DNA of 23,748 nt from Burkholderiales bacterium UBA4657. GTDB taxonomy: Bacteria > Pseudomonadota > Gammaproteobacteria > Burkholderiales > Burkholderiaceae_E. Where the stretch lies: contig DHLX01000005.1 of assembly GCA_002405475.1 (NCBI GenBank), positions 20,124-43,871 of the forward strand, written 5' to 3'. The notes beneath the pieces were generated by a model that searched no databases, was not told the DNA's origin, and saw only the letters and a program-made list of their open reading frames with translations. A program made the position numbers and the translations under genes. Position 1 is the stretch's first letter. Each line of letters starts with the position of its first letter. Below, in pieces: positions 1 through 7,111 of the stretch.

Positions 1-311
1 CCGGTCAGCCCGACTTTGCCACTCTGGTGCTGGACTACATTCCCGACAAAAAAAATGTCGAACTCAAGAGCCTGAAACTGTATATGTGGAGCTATCGCAA
101 CGAAGGCGCGTTTCATGAAAAAGTGACCAATCAGATTCTGAACGATCTGGTCAAGGCCACCAGCCCACGTTTTATGCGTCTGACCGCCCAATGGTACGTG
201 CGTGGCGGCATCTTTACCAATGTCGTGGTCGAACATCGCAAAAAAGGCTGGAAACCCTTGCCCCAGGTCAACCTCGCTTCATTTGAGGCACAAAGCAATA
301 CGCGCGGCTGA
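1..311 (+). CDS. queF: NADPH-dependent 7-cyano-7-deazaguanine (preQ0) reductase QueF, 3' part
   Basis: QueF reduces the nitrile of preQ0 to the aminomethyl group of preQ1 in the queuosine tRNA-modification pathway, in the cytoplasm. The gene is cut by the left window edge. The reading frame is open from base 3, and the visible protein begins with GQPDFATLVLDYIPD. In the family this follows directly after the catalytic cysteine (CPxTGQPDF), which must lie just outside the window. The QueF signature ELKSLKLYMWSYRNEG, associated with NADPH binding, and the following FHE substrate-binding residues are present, as is the conserved RGGI segment near the end. About 102 residues are visible, consistent with the C-terminal two thirds of the short, single-domain (B. 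subtilis-like) type. A GTG at 27 is an internal codon, not the start. The gene converges on pgsA with 36 bases between the stop codons. Confidence 0.9.
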   Translation, partial: GQPDFATLVLDYIPDKKNVELKSLKLYMWSYRNEGAFHEKVTNQILNDLVKATSPRFMRLTAQWYVRGGIFTNVVVEHRKKGWKPLPQVNLASFEAQSNTRG

Positions 312-329
312 GGAAAAAGCCAAATCGGC

Positions 330-347
330 CAGCGCCAAATGGCGCTG
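330..347. terminator. Intergenic hairpin between convergent queF and pgsA
   Basis: The two arms CAGCGCC (330-336) and GGCGCTG (341-347) form a 7-bp GC-rich stem with a 4-base AAAT loop, immediately beside the pgsA stop codon. On the minus strand a T5 run (complement of 313-317) follows about 12 bases after the stem, with a weaker GCC/GGC mini-stem in between. There is no T run on the plus side. Its placement between convergent stops suggests transcription termination, mainly for pgsA, but the geometry is imperfect. Confidence 0.4.
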
Positions 348-926
348 TCAGCCGCTACCAGTACACTCCGCAATCGCTGGCCAGGCCTTGCGCAGGTAGT
401 ACAGCATGCTGATCACCGTCAGCACTGCCGCAATCCAGATCAGTAGCGTTCCCAGCCACATGACGTTCAGGGCGCCGATCGGTGCCTGGTACAACAGCAA
501 GGGAATAGCCACCATTTGCGCTACGGTCTTGATTTTTCCCAGCATATTGACAGCGACGGCTCGGGTCGCGCCGATTTGCGCCATCCACTCACGCAAGGCC
601 GAAATGGTAATTTCACGGCCAATGATGATGAGCGCTACCAGCGTATCGACCCGCTGCTCTTTCAACAACATTAACAGCGCTGCCGCCACCACGAGTTTGT
701 CAGCGACCGGGTCGAGAAAAGCACCAAAAGAAGACACCTGGTTCCATTTGCGCGCCAAATAACCATCCAGCCAATCAGTCAGCGCAGCGCCCACGAACAG
801 CACCGTGGCAATCAGGTTGCGCTCTTGTACTGACAGCGCCGCGAACGGCCAGTGAAACAGTAGCGCCAGCAGGGGAATGGCCAGAATGCGCAGCCAGGTC
901 AGAAATATGGGTAGATTGAAAGGCAT
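348..926 (-). CDS. pgsA: CDP-diacylglycerol--glycerol-3-phosphate 3-phosphatidyltransferase
   Basis: PgsA is an inner-membrane enzyme that transfers a phosphatidyl group from CDP-diacylglycerol to glycerol-3-phosphate. This is the committed step to phosphatidylglycerol and cardiolipin. The 192-residue protein carries the complete CDP-alcohol phosphatidyltransferase signature: D51, D54, G55, A58, R59, G68, D72 and D76 with the expected spacing. Several hydrophobic segments are visible (about 12-31, 38-50, 79-90, 135-150 and 155-180), and the length is normal for the family. The gene starts 7 bases after the uvrC stop on the same strand, the common proteobacterial uvrC-pgsA arrangement, so it is probably cotranscribed and translationally coupled. 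No strong ribosome-binding site stands in front of its ATG. Confidence 0.95.
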   Translation of the reverse strand: MPFNLPIFLTWLRILAIPLLALLFHWPFAALSVQERNLIATVLFVGAALTDWLDGYLARKWNQVSSFGAFLDPVADKLVVAAALLMLLKEQRVDTLVALIIIGREITISALREWMAQIGATRAVAVNMLGKIKTVAQMVAIPLLLYQAPIGALNVMWLGTLLIWIAAVLTVISMLYYLRKAWPAIAECTGSG

Positions 927-933
927 GGCGGTA

Positions 934-2778
934 TTATCTCAGGCGGCGGTAAATTTCTTCAGCCAAAACGCGTGGAATGCCCTCAACCGTGGCAATTTCG
1001 TCAACACTGGCTCCTGCCACGCCGCGCAAACCGCCGAATCGGGCCAGTAAACGCTGCTTGCGTTTCGCCCCTATGCCTTCTATTTCATCGAGCGCCGACA
1101 CTTGTCTGGCCTTGGCGCGCCGTGCCCTCATACCGGTAATGGCAAAACGGTGTGCCTCGTCACGTATTTGGGCGATCAACATCAACGCGGCACTGTCACG
1201 CCCCAGCGTCAAGGGCGTGCGACCGTCAGCAAAGACCAGTTCTTCCAGGCCTACCTTGCGCCCTTCGCCTTTTTTGACGCCCACCAGCAGGCCGGTATCC
1301 AGCCCCAGTTCTTCAAATACCTGACGCGCCATCTCAACCTGGCCCTTGCCACCGTCTATCAGCACGACATCGGGCATGGCGCCAGCGCCATCGGCCACTT
1401 TTTCATAGCGCCGGGTCAGTACCTGACGCATGGCGGCATAGTCGTCCCCAGGGGTTATATCGTGAATGTTATAGCGACGGTACTCGGCGCTCTGCATCTC
1501 ATGCTTGCAATAGACCACACACGAAGCCTGAGTCGCTTCACCTGCGGTATGGCTGATATCAAAACACTCCAGACGCAACAAGGCGGGGTCGCCTTCGGGC
1601 GCTTCCAGTTCCAGCACCCGCATCAGCTCGGCCGTGCGTTCGGCCTGGGTACCGGCTTCGGCCAAAGCCCGTGCCAGCGCAATCTTGGCATTCTGCACAC
1701 ACAACTCAAGCCAGGTACGTTTCACCCCCTGCGGCTGGCGCAATAACTGCACTTTATGACCGCAGCGCTGTTCCAGTGCCGCCATGACTTCTTCGAGGCG
1801 GGTGTCCTGGTTAATAATGAGGGTTCGGGGCACAAATGATTCGGCATAGTGCTGGCTTAAAAATGCCGCCAATATATCGTGCTCGAGCGGCTGCTCGCTA
1901 ATGGCGCTGGCGTCATGCAGGTGGTTCGGAAAAATGGCTTTGTCGCCCAGATGACGCCCGCCCCGCACCATGGCTAAGTTGACGCAGGCACGCCCGCCCT
2001 CGACCACCACGGCAATCATGTCGGCATCTTCCGCCGCGCTAGTTTCCATGCTTTGTTGCTGCAAGACACGCGACAAGGCAGAAATTTTGTTGCGTATCAG
2101 GGCGGCTTGTTCAAACTCAAGCTCGGCCGCCAGCGCCTGCATTTTTAGTTCAAGCTCTCTCAGCAGTTCCTGGTGCTGGCCGCGCAAAAAACGGGTCGCC
2201 TGTTCAACATCGTGGGCGTAGACAGGTGCTTCAATTTTTCCGACGCAGGGCGCCGAGCAACGCTGAATCTGGTGTAATAAACAAGGTCGGGTTCTGTTCC
2301 TGAAAACACTGTCCTCGCAGGTACGCAACTGAAATACTTTCTGCAAAATCTGGATCGACTGCTTGACTGCCCAGGCACTGGGGAAAGGACCGAAATAATG
2401 GTGCTTTTTATCAATCCCACCGCGGTAATACACCATGCGTGGAAACGCGTGTCCGGTAATTTTCAGATAGGGGTAGCTTTTATCATCGCGGAACAAAATG
2501 TTATAGCGCGGTGCCAGCGACTTGATCAGATTATTTTCCAGCAGCAGTGCCTCGGCCTCGGTGCGCACCACGGTCGTTTCCATTCGGGCAATGCGCCCCA
2601 CCATGTGAGCAATGCGGTGCGAAGTCTGGGTTTTCTGGAAATAACTGGAAACGCGTTTTTTCAGATCGCGCGCTTTACCTACGTACAGGCACTGCCCGTG
2701 CGCGTCAAAATAGCGATAGACCCCAGGCAGGGACGGCAAGCTTGCTAGAGCAGTTTGAGGGTCAAATTCGCTGGACAT
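934..2778 (-). CDS. uvrC: Excinuclease ABC subunit C
   Basis: UvrC makes both incisions around a DNA lesion in UvrABC nucleotide excision repair. The 614-residue protein shows the family domains in order. First is an N-terminal GIY-YIG nuclease domain in the usual degenerate form (GVY at 19-21, YVG at 32-34, followed by KARDLKKRVSSYF), which makes the 3' cut. A UVR helical motif that binds UvrB lies near 205-238. The RNase H-like 5'-incision domain contains LRLECFDISHTAGE and VLIDGGKGQ. A C-terminal pair of helix-hairpin-helix motifs ends with EIEGIGAKRKQRLLARFGG and a second repeat. The start gives the expected N-terminus, a short leader before LPGVYRYFD. Only 26 bases separate it from the divergent earP start, so promoter elements must overlap earP. 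It reads into pgsA. Confidence 0.97.
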   Translation of the reverse strand: MSSEFDPQTALASLPSLPGVYRYFDAHGQCLYVGKARDLKKRVSSYFQKTQTSHRIAHMVGRIARMETTVVRTEAEALLLENNLIKSLAPRYNILFRDDKSYPYLKITGHAFPRMVYYRGGIDKKHHYFGPFPSAWAVKQSIQILQKVFQLRTCEDSVFRNRTRPCLLHQIQRCSAPCVGKIEAPVYAHDVEQATRFLRGQHQELLRELELKMQALAAELEFEQAALIRNKISALSRVLQQQSMETSAAEDADMIAVVVEGGRACVNLAMVRGGRHLGDKAIFPNHLHDASAISEQPLEHDILAAFLSQHYAESFVPRTLIINQDTRLEEVMAALEQRCGHKVQLLRQPQGVKRTWLELCVQNAKIALARALAEAGTQAERTAELMRVLELEAPEGDPALLRLECFDISHTAGEATQASCVVYCKHEMQSAEYRRYNIHDITPGDDYAAMRQVLTRRYEKVADGAGAMPDVVLIDGGKGQVEMARQVFEELGLDTGLLVGVKKGEGRKVGLEELVFADGRTPLTLGRDSAALMLIAQIRDEAHRFAITGMRARRAKARQVSALDEIEGIGAKRKQRLLARFGGLRGVAGASVDEIATVEGIPRVLAEEIYRRLR

Positions 2779-2804
2779 GGCAGATACGAGACAATAGCAA
2801 GATT

Positions 2805-3917
2805 ATGACAAACCCGGCCTTCGACCCCGTCACCTGCGATATTTATTGCCGGGTCATTGATAATTTCGGTGATATCAGCGTCTGCTGGCGCCTGGCACGA
2901 GCGCTGGCCAAGGAAGCTGGCTGGCAGGTGCGCCTGGTTTGCGACGACCTGGCGACTTTCGCTCGTCTATGCCCACGTTTTCAATCACTGCCATTTAGTG
3001 AGCACGGTGTCGAGCTATTCGCTTGGGTAGTGCCGCCGACCACTGCCGCCGACATCATCATTGAAGCCTTTGCCTGCGACCTGCCTGTTAGCACTGTACA
3101 GGCGATGCAACAGCGAGCGCTGCCACCCTTGTGGATAAACCTGGAATACCTGAGCGCAGAAGACTGGGTCGAGTCTTGCCATGGCCTGCCCTCACCGCAG
3201 CCTGGCGGGCTGAACAAAATTTTCGTCTTTCCCGGCTTTACCGAGCGTACCGGTGGGCTGATACGAGAACAGGGGCTGCTTGAAGCACAAACGGCCTGGC
3301 AGGCCGACGCGCACCAGCGTGAGCAGTTTTTACGGTCATTGGGGGTGGGCGAGCCGCAGGCGCTGAATATCGTTTTGTTCACCTACCCCACGCTGGCGCT
3401 CGATTCCTGGCTGGCGAGCTGGGAGCATTACCCGGCGCGGGTCAATGTGCTGGTACCACCCGGCGCGGTGCAGGAACAATTATGTGCCAGACGATTACCG
3501 TCCGCGCTGCAATTCATAGCCCTGCCCTTTATTGAACCGACCGCATTCGACCAGTTGCTCTGGAGTTGTGATTGTTTGTTGGTACGCGGTGAAGACTCGT
3601 TCGTTCGTGCCCAGTGGGCGGCAAAACCCATGTTGTGGCACATTTACCCCCAGGCCGAACAGGCGCATGAAGCCAAGCTGCAAGCCTTTCACCAGCGCTA
3701 TACGGCATCCATGCCGCTACAGCTCCGGCTGGCCTGGGAGGCGTTTTCCTGGGCCTGGAACCGTGGGCAAGACGTGTCCACCCTGTGGCCTGAGTGGCTA
3801 AAACATCGGGAAGCGCTTGAAAGTCACGCCCAGGTCTGGCAACAGTCCTTGGGACAAAAGGCCAACCTGCAAAGCTGCTTGCAGCGGCTTTGGCAGGATC
3901 ATGCGGGCAAGTTATAA
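2805..3917 (+). CDS. earP: EF-P arginine 32 rhamnosyltransferase EarP
   Basis: EarP transfers rhamnose from dTDP-beta-L-rhamnose to an arginine of elongation factor P, an inverting GT-B-type reaction in the cytoplasm. The 370-residue protein starts at ATG 2805. The frame is open further upstream, but that part lies inside uvrC, and the conserved N-terminus (CDIYCRVIDNFGDISVCWRL) follows this ATG. The catalytic/binding aspartates of DNFGD are D19 and D23, matching the two essential Asp residues of characterised EarP proteins. The nucleotide-sugar-binding RGEDS motif is at 261-265, followed by FVRAQWAAKPMLWHIYPQ. The length is typical. The partner efp lies 33 bases downstream, and its product has the arginine acceptor. 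dTDP-rhamnose genes (rmlABCD) must be elsewhere. Calling it a hypothetical protein, as older annotations do, would be wrong. Confidence 0.95.
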   Translation: MTNPAFDPVTCDIYCRVIDNFGDISVCWRLARALAKEAGWQVRLVCDDLATFARLCPRFQSLPFSEHGVELFAWVVPPTTAADIIIEAFACDLPVSTVQAMQQRALPPLWINLEYLSAEDWVESCHGLPSPQPGGLNKIFVFPGFTERTGGLIREQGLLEAQTAWQADAHQREQFLRSLGVGEPQALNIVLFTYPTLALDSWLASWEHYPARVNVLVPPGAVQEQLCARRLPSALQFIALPFIEPTAFDQLLWSCDCLLVRGEDSFVRAQWAAKPMLWHIYPQAEQAHEAKLQAFHQRYTASMPLQLRLAWEAFSWAWNRGQDVSTLWPEWLKHREALESHAQVWQQSLGQKANLQSCLQRLWQDHAGKL

Positions 3918-3918
3918 T
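3890..3918 (+). promoter_or_regulatory. Sigma70-type promoter for efp inside the 3' end of earP
   Basis: TTGGCA (3890-3895) and a perfect TATAAT (3913-3918) are separated by exactly 17 bases. The -10 box contains the earP TAA stop codon. The predicted transcription start, near 3925, gives a leader of about 26 bases before the efp ATG, enough for the GGGG-containing ribosome-binding site at about 3940-3944. This would let efp be expressed well above earP, as expected for an abundant translation factor and its catalytic modifying enzyme. Confidence 0.7.
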
Positions 3919-3950
3919 GGTAGGCTAACTGCAATTTTCCGGGGATTTTC

Positions 3951-4508
3951 ATGAAAACCGCTCAAGAATTACGCTCGGGCAACGTCATTATGGTCGGCAA
4001 CGACCCCATGGTGGTACAAAAAGCCGAGTACAGCAAGTCGGGGCGCAACGCCGCCGTGGTCAAGATCAAACTGAAAAACCTGCTGACCGGCAGCGGTGCC
4101 GAGACCGTTTACAAGGCTGATGACAAATTTGAAGTCCAGGTACTGGAACGCAAGGAAGTCACGTATTCCTACTTTGCCGATCCGCTTTATGTCTGGATGG
4201 ACACCGACTACAACCAGTACGAAGTCGAAGGCGACAATATGAGCGACGCCCTCAACTATCTGGAAGACGGCATGCCGGCTGAAGTGGTTTTTTATAACGG
4301 CAAAGCCATTTCGGTGGAACTGCCGACCTCGGTGGTGCGTGAAGTTATATACACCGAGCCCGCAGTCAAAGGTGATACCTCTGGCAAGGTCATGAAGCCA
4401 GCAAAAATTGCCACCGGTTATGAAGTTTCAGTACCGGCCTTCGTGGAAATTGGCGACAAAATTGAAATTGATACCCGCACCAACGAATACCGCAACCGGG
4501 TGAAGTAA
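3951..4508 (+). CDS. efp: Elongation factor P, arginine-type (rhamnosylated at Arg32)
   Basis: EF-P binds between the P and E sites of stalled ribosomes and promotes peptide-bond formation at polyproline stretches. The 185-residue protein has the normal three-domain length. The tip loop of domain I reads EYSKSGRNAAVV with R32 where other lineages have the lysine modified by EpmA/EpmB. Arg at this position is the acceptor for EarP, which is encoded just upstream, so enzyme and substrate are paired. The C-terminal EF-P signature region (ATGYEVSVPAFVEIGDKIEI) is present and intact. Expression is probably driven both from the earP transcript and from the internal promoter at 3890-3918. A strong intrinsic terminator follows 15 bases after the stop. 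Confidence 0.98.
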   Translation: MKTAQELRSGNVIMVGNDPMVVQKAEYSKSGRNAAVVKIKLKNLLTGSGAETVYKADDKFEVQVLERKEVTYSYFADPLYVWMDTDYNQYEVEGDNMSDALNYLEDGMPAEVVFYNGKAISVELPTSVVREVIYTEPAVKGDTSGKVMKPAKIATGYEVSVPAFVEIGDKIEIDTRTNEYRNRVK

Positions 4509-4523
4509 TCTTCCTGACTGGTC

Positions 4524-4552
4524 AAAAAACGCCCCACCGGGGCGTTTTTTTT
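4524..4552. terminator. Bidirectional intrinsic terminator between efp and nagZ
   Basis: The core stem CGCCCC (4530-4535)/GGGGCG (4539-4544) has a 3-base ACC loop. It is flanked by A6 (4524-4529) on the left and T8 (4545-4552) on the right, extending the stem to about 12 bp. Read in either direction the GC-rich hairpin is followed by a run of at least six T residues, so it can terminate both efp (+) and the long nagZ-side operon (-). The right T run overlaps the nagZ stop codon. Confidence 0.9.
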
Positions 4553-5594
4553 ATAACGCCCGCACCCATTCCCGCGCCTGTAAGTAGCGCTCTTCCTGCA
4601 TCAAGGCTTGCCACGACAAACCTGGCGCGCTGGGCATCAAGGCATCAATGCGTCGTGCTGACGTAGCCGTCGGTTCAAGCCGCAATCCGTCCAGCAATTC
4701 ATCGGCCTGTTGGGGCTGATTGCAAATCAGTACCATGTCGCAGCCGGCGGTTAGCGCCGCCTGCGCAGCCTGCACGACATTACCGGCTACCCGGGCACCG
4801 GCCATGGCCAGGTCATCACTGAATACCGCGCCACGAAAACCCAGTTGCCCACGCAAAATGTCCTGTATCCATTTACTTGAAAAACCGGCCGGTTGGCTAT
4901 CGACTTGGGGGTAAACCACATGCGCCGGCATGACGGCATCCAGCCCCAGGCCAAACCAGCCATACGGCGCAGCATCGTTCGCCAACAAGGTTTTAAGCGG
5001 CCGTTCGTCGATGGGGATGTCAACATGCGAATCAGCCTCGGCCCAGCCATGCCCAGGGAAATGCTTGCCGCAGCTTTTCATGCCAGCCAAGGCCAGCCCG
5101 TGACAGACCTGTTTCGCTAACAGGGTGACGGTGCGGGGGTCCGAGTCAAAGGCGCGGTTGCCAATGACTTCAGACCGGCCCCAGTCCAGATCCAGTACCG
5201 GGGTAAAGCTGAAGTCAATATCGCAGGCGCGCAGTTCTGCAGCCAGTACATAGCCCATGGCGGTGGCGCATTGCATGGCCTGTAGTTGTGGGCTGCTGTT
5301 GCTGGACTTATGGCGCCATAACTTGCCCAACTGCGCCATCGCCGGCAGGTGGGTAAAACCATCGGTCTTGAAACGCTGTACCCGACCGCCTTCATGATCG
5401 ACCGCAATCAAGAGTCTGGCTTTGATCGCGCGTATTTCACCCACCAGATCAAGCAGTTGTTGCCGTGACTGAAAATTACGTGCGAACAGAATGACGGCTC
5501 CTGTCAGGGGATGAGCCAGTCGGCGTTTGTCGTCGGCGTTGAGTTTCAGCCCTTCAATGTCGAGCATGACCGGACCGCGTAAAGTCGTATTCAT
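4551..5594 (-). CDS. nagZ: Beta-N-acetylhexosaminidase NagZ (GH3)
   Basis: NagZ removes N-acetylglucosamine from 1,6-anhydromuropeptides in the cytoplasm during peptidoglycan recycling. In many bacteria its product signals induction of AmpC beta-lactamase. The 347-residue protein has the GH3 NagZ hallmarks. The substrate-binding KHFPGHG is at 177-183. The flexible-loop DSH (188-190) provides the Asp-His catalytic acid/base dyad. VFSDDLAM near 257-264 contains the aspartate nucleophile. An early RGPVMLDIEG motif matches the family start, so the ATG at 5594 is reasonable. It follows pdxJ after 6 bases and ends inside the terminator, so it is the last gene of the leftward block. In related Burkholderiales an acpS gene usually sits between pdxJ and nagZ, but here there is none. 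Confidence 0.95.
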   Translation of the reverse strand: MNTTLRGPVMLDIEGLKLNADDKRRLAHPLTGAVILFARNFQSRQQLLDLVGEIRAIKARLLIAVDHEGGRVQRFKTDGFTHLPAMAQLGKLWRHKSSNSSPQLQAMQCATAMGYVLAAELRACDIDFSFTPVLDLDWGRSEVIGNRAFDSDPRTVTLLAKQVCHGLALAGMKSCGKHFPGHGWAEADSHVDIPIDERPLKTLLANDAAPYGWFGLGLDAVMPAHVVYPQVDSQPAGFSSKWIQDILRGQLGFRGAVFSDDLAMAGARVAGNVVQAAQAALTAGCDMVLICNQPQQADELLDGLRLEPTATSARRIDALMPSAPGLSWQALMQEERYLQAREWVRAL

Positions 5595-5600
5595 GGGGAT

Positions 5601-6377
5601 TTATCCTGAGGTTGCCTGATAGCCTGGGGCGCGTGCCGCCACCATCAGTGCTTTCATTTCACGAATGGCGGCCTGCCAGCCGATAAATATCGCTCGGGCA
5701 ACAATGGCATGGCCAATATTCAGTTCACTCAAACCGGGTAAGGCGGCAATCGCTTGTACGTTATCTAGGGTCAATCCATGTCCAGCATTGACGCGCAAGC
5801 CTTGTTTTAAGCCGACCTCTAATGCCGCTTGAATTCTTTCCAGTTCATGTTGGCGCTCATCTGCCTGAGTAGCTTCAGCATAGCGCCCGGTATGCAGCTC
5901 GACTACGGTAGCACCGGCCTCACGACTGGCCATGACCTGCGCCGGTTCCGGGTCGATGAACAGAGAGACACGAATACCGCTGGCCTGCAAGGTCTTGACC
6001 GCGGCCTGTATGCGTTCAAAGCCGCCGGTCACATCCAGCCCGCCCTCGGTGGTAATTTCATGCCTGCGCTCGGGTACCAGACAGACATCGTGTGGCTTGA
6101 CGGTGCAGGCAAAGCCAATCATTTCGTCGGTAACGGCGGCTTCCAGGTTCATGCGCGTCAGCAATAAAGGCCGCAATTTTTTGACATCCTCGTCCTTGAT
6201 GTGACGCCGGTCTTCGCGCAGGTGCAAGGTAATCAAATCGGCTCCGGCCTGCTCGGCCAGCAAGGCGGCCTCGACCGGGTCGGGATAAGTCGTACCACGG
6301 GCGTTGCGTACCGTGGCGACATGGTCGATATTGATGCCCAACTCCAGGCCGGGCGCAGCAGGGTGTAGCGGATTCAT
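5601..6377 (-). CDS. pdxJ: Pyridoxine 5'-phosphate synthase
   Basis: PdxJ condenses 3-amino-2-oxopropyl phosphate with 1-deoxyxylulose-5-phosphate to form pyridoxine 5'-phosphate, the last ring-forming step of DXP-dependent vitamin B6 synthesis. The 258-residue TIM-barrel protein begins with the diagnostic LGINIDHVATVRNARGTTYP. Further family motifs follow: DLITLHLREDRRHI (His52 is the expected active-site residue), the TVKPHDVCLVPERR segment, and RVNAGHGLTLDNV near the end. Length is typical. Its ATG overlaps the recO TGA stop by 4 bases (ATGA), so it is translationally coupled. No acpS follows, unlike the usual recO-pdxJ-acpS order of beta- and gammaproteobacteria. Confidence 0.96.
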   Translation of the reverse strand: MNPLHPAAPGLELGINIDHVATVRNARGTTYPDPVEAALLAEQAGADLITLHLREDRRHIKDEDVKKLRPLLLTRMNLEAAVTDEMIGFACTVKPHDVCLVPERRHEITTEGGLDVTGGFERIQAAVKTLQASGIRVSLFIDPEPAQVMASREAGATVVELHTGRYAEATQADERQHELERIQAALEVGLKQGLRVNAGHGLTLDNVQAIAALPGLSELNIGHAIVARAIFIGWQAAIREMKALMVAARAPGYQATSG

Positions 6378-7111
6378 GGGGCGATTTGATGCAATTCGAT
6401 CAGCATTTGTCGGGTATTCAAAGGACGGCCTGATAATAAATGATGCAGCCAGTAGCGAATGAGTTGTTTGCCTTGCTGCAAGGTGCGTTGCCCGGAAAAA
6501 TCTCCCTCGGCCATGGCCAATAAAATATCACCATCGAGCAGTGGCAGGTCGGCAGGTTCGTTGCCTCGCGCAAGCCGTATGCCGACCTCGGGGAGGCAGA
6601 TGTAGCGCTGTTGCGGCACTACGGCTTCACCCTGCGTCGTTTTTTGCCAGTCCGCCCACACCCCCAGCTCGCGTAACAGGGAAAACTCGAACTGTCGCAA
6701 TGCGGTTTCTGCGCGCCCGGCGCCAGTGGCCAGCGCGGCCAGAGCATCGCGGTAATGATCGAACAGAGTCTGGTGTGCGTCTTCGCGTGCCATGAGTTTC
6801 AGTAATAATTCGTTCAGGTAAAAACCCTGCAATAAACTTTCGCCGCGCAAGGCCGGTTGCCCGCCCACCCAGTGCGCCTGGGTCAAGGTCTTCACTTCTC
6901 CTTTGCCACTCCAGGACACCAGCAGTGGTTGCAGTGAAATCAGCACGCCACGCAAGGCCGAGTGGGGACGCTTGGCGCCTTTGGCAATCGCCGCAACACG
7001 GCCATGATGACGGCTGAATAATTGCAGCACCAGACTGGTTTCCTTGTACGGCGTGGCATGCAGGACATAAGCCGGCTCGTTGCTGATGCGTTGCGGGTCA
7101 CTGCGACTCAT
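6374..7111 (-). CDS. recO: DNA repair protein RecO
   Basis: RecO anneals SSB-coated single strands and, with RecR, loads RecA at gaps in the RecF pathway. The 245-residue protein begins with the recognisable OB-fold region (AYVLHATPYKETSLVLQLFS, then HGRVAAIAKGAKRP and a conserved LRG). A helical region continues with the LNELLLKLMAREDAH segment and ends in a C-terminal helical part. No zinc-binding cysteine cluster is seen, as in other proteobacterial RecO proteins. The ATG overlaps the era stop by one base (TAATG), and the stop overlaps pdxJ by 4 bases. This is the conserved rnc-era-recO-pdxJ order. Confidence 0.93.
   Translation of the reverse strand: MSRSDPQRISNEPAYVLHATPYKETSLVLQLFSRHHGRVAAIAKGAKRPHSALRGVLISLQPLLVSWSGKGEVKTLTQAHWVGGQPALRGESLLQGFYLNELLLKLMAREDAHQTLFDHYRDALAALATGAGRAETALRQFEFSLLRELGVWADWQKTTQGEAVVPQQRYICLPEVGIRLARGNEPADLPLLDGDILLAMAEGDFSGQRTLQQGKQLIRYWLHHLLSGRPLNTRQMLIELHQIAP

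Noticed and set aside
1102..1746. Plus-strand open frame of 214 codons opposite uvrC
   Set aside because: Antisense to conserved UvrC nuclease-domain sequence, with no ribosome-binding site or recognisable motif.
2547..2804. Upstream extension of earP
   Set aside because: The in-frame codons overlap the start of uvrC on the other strand. The conserved EarP N-terminus begins after ATG 2805.
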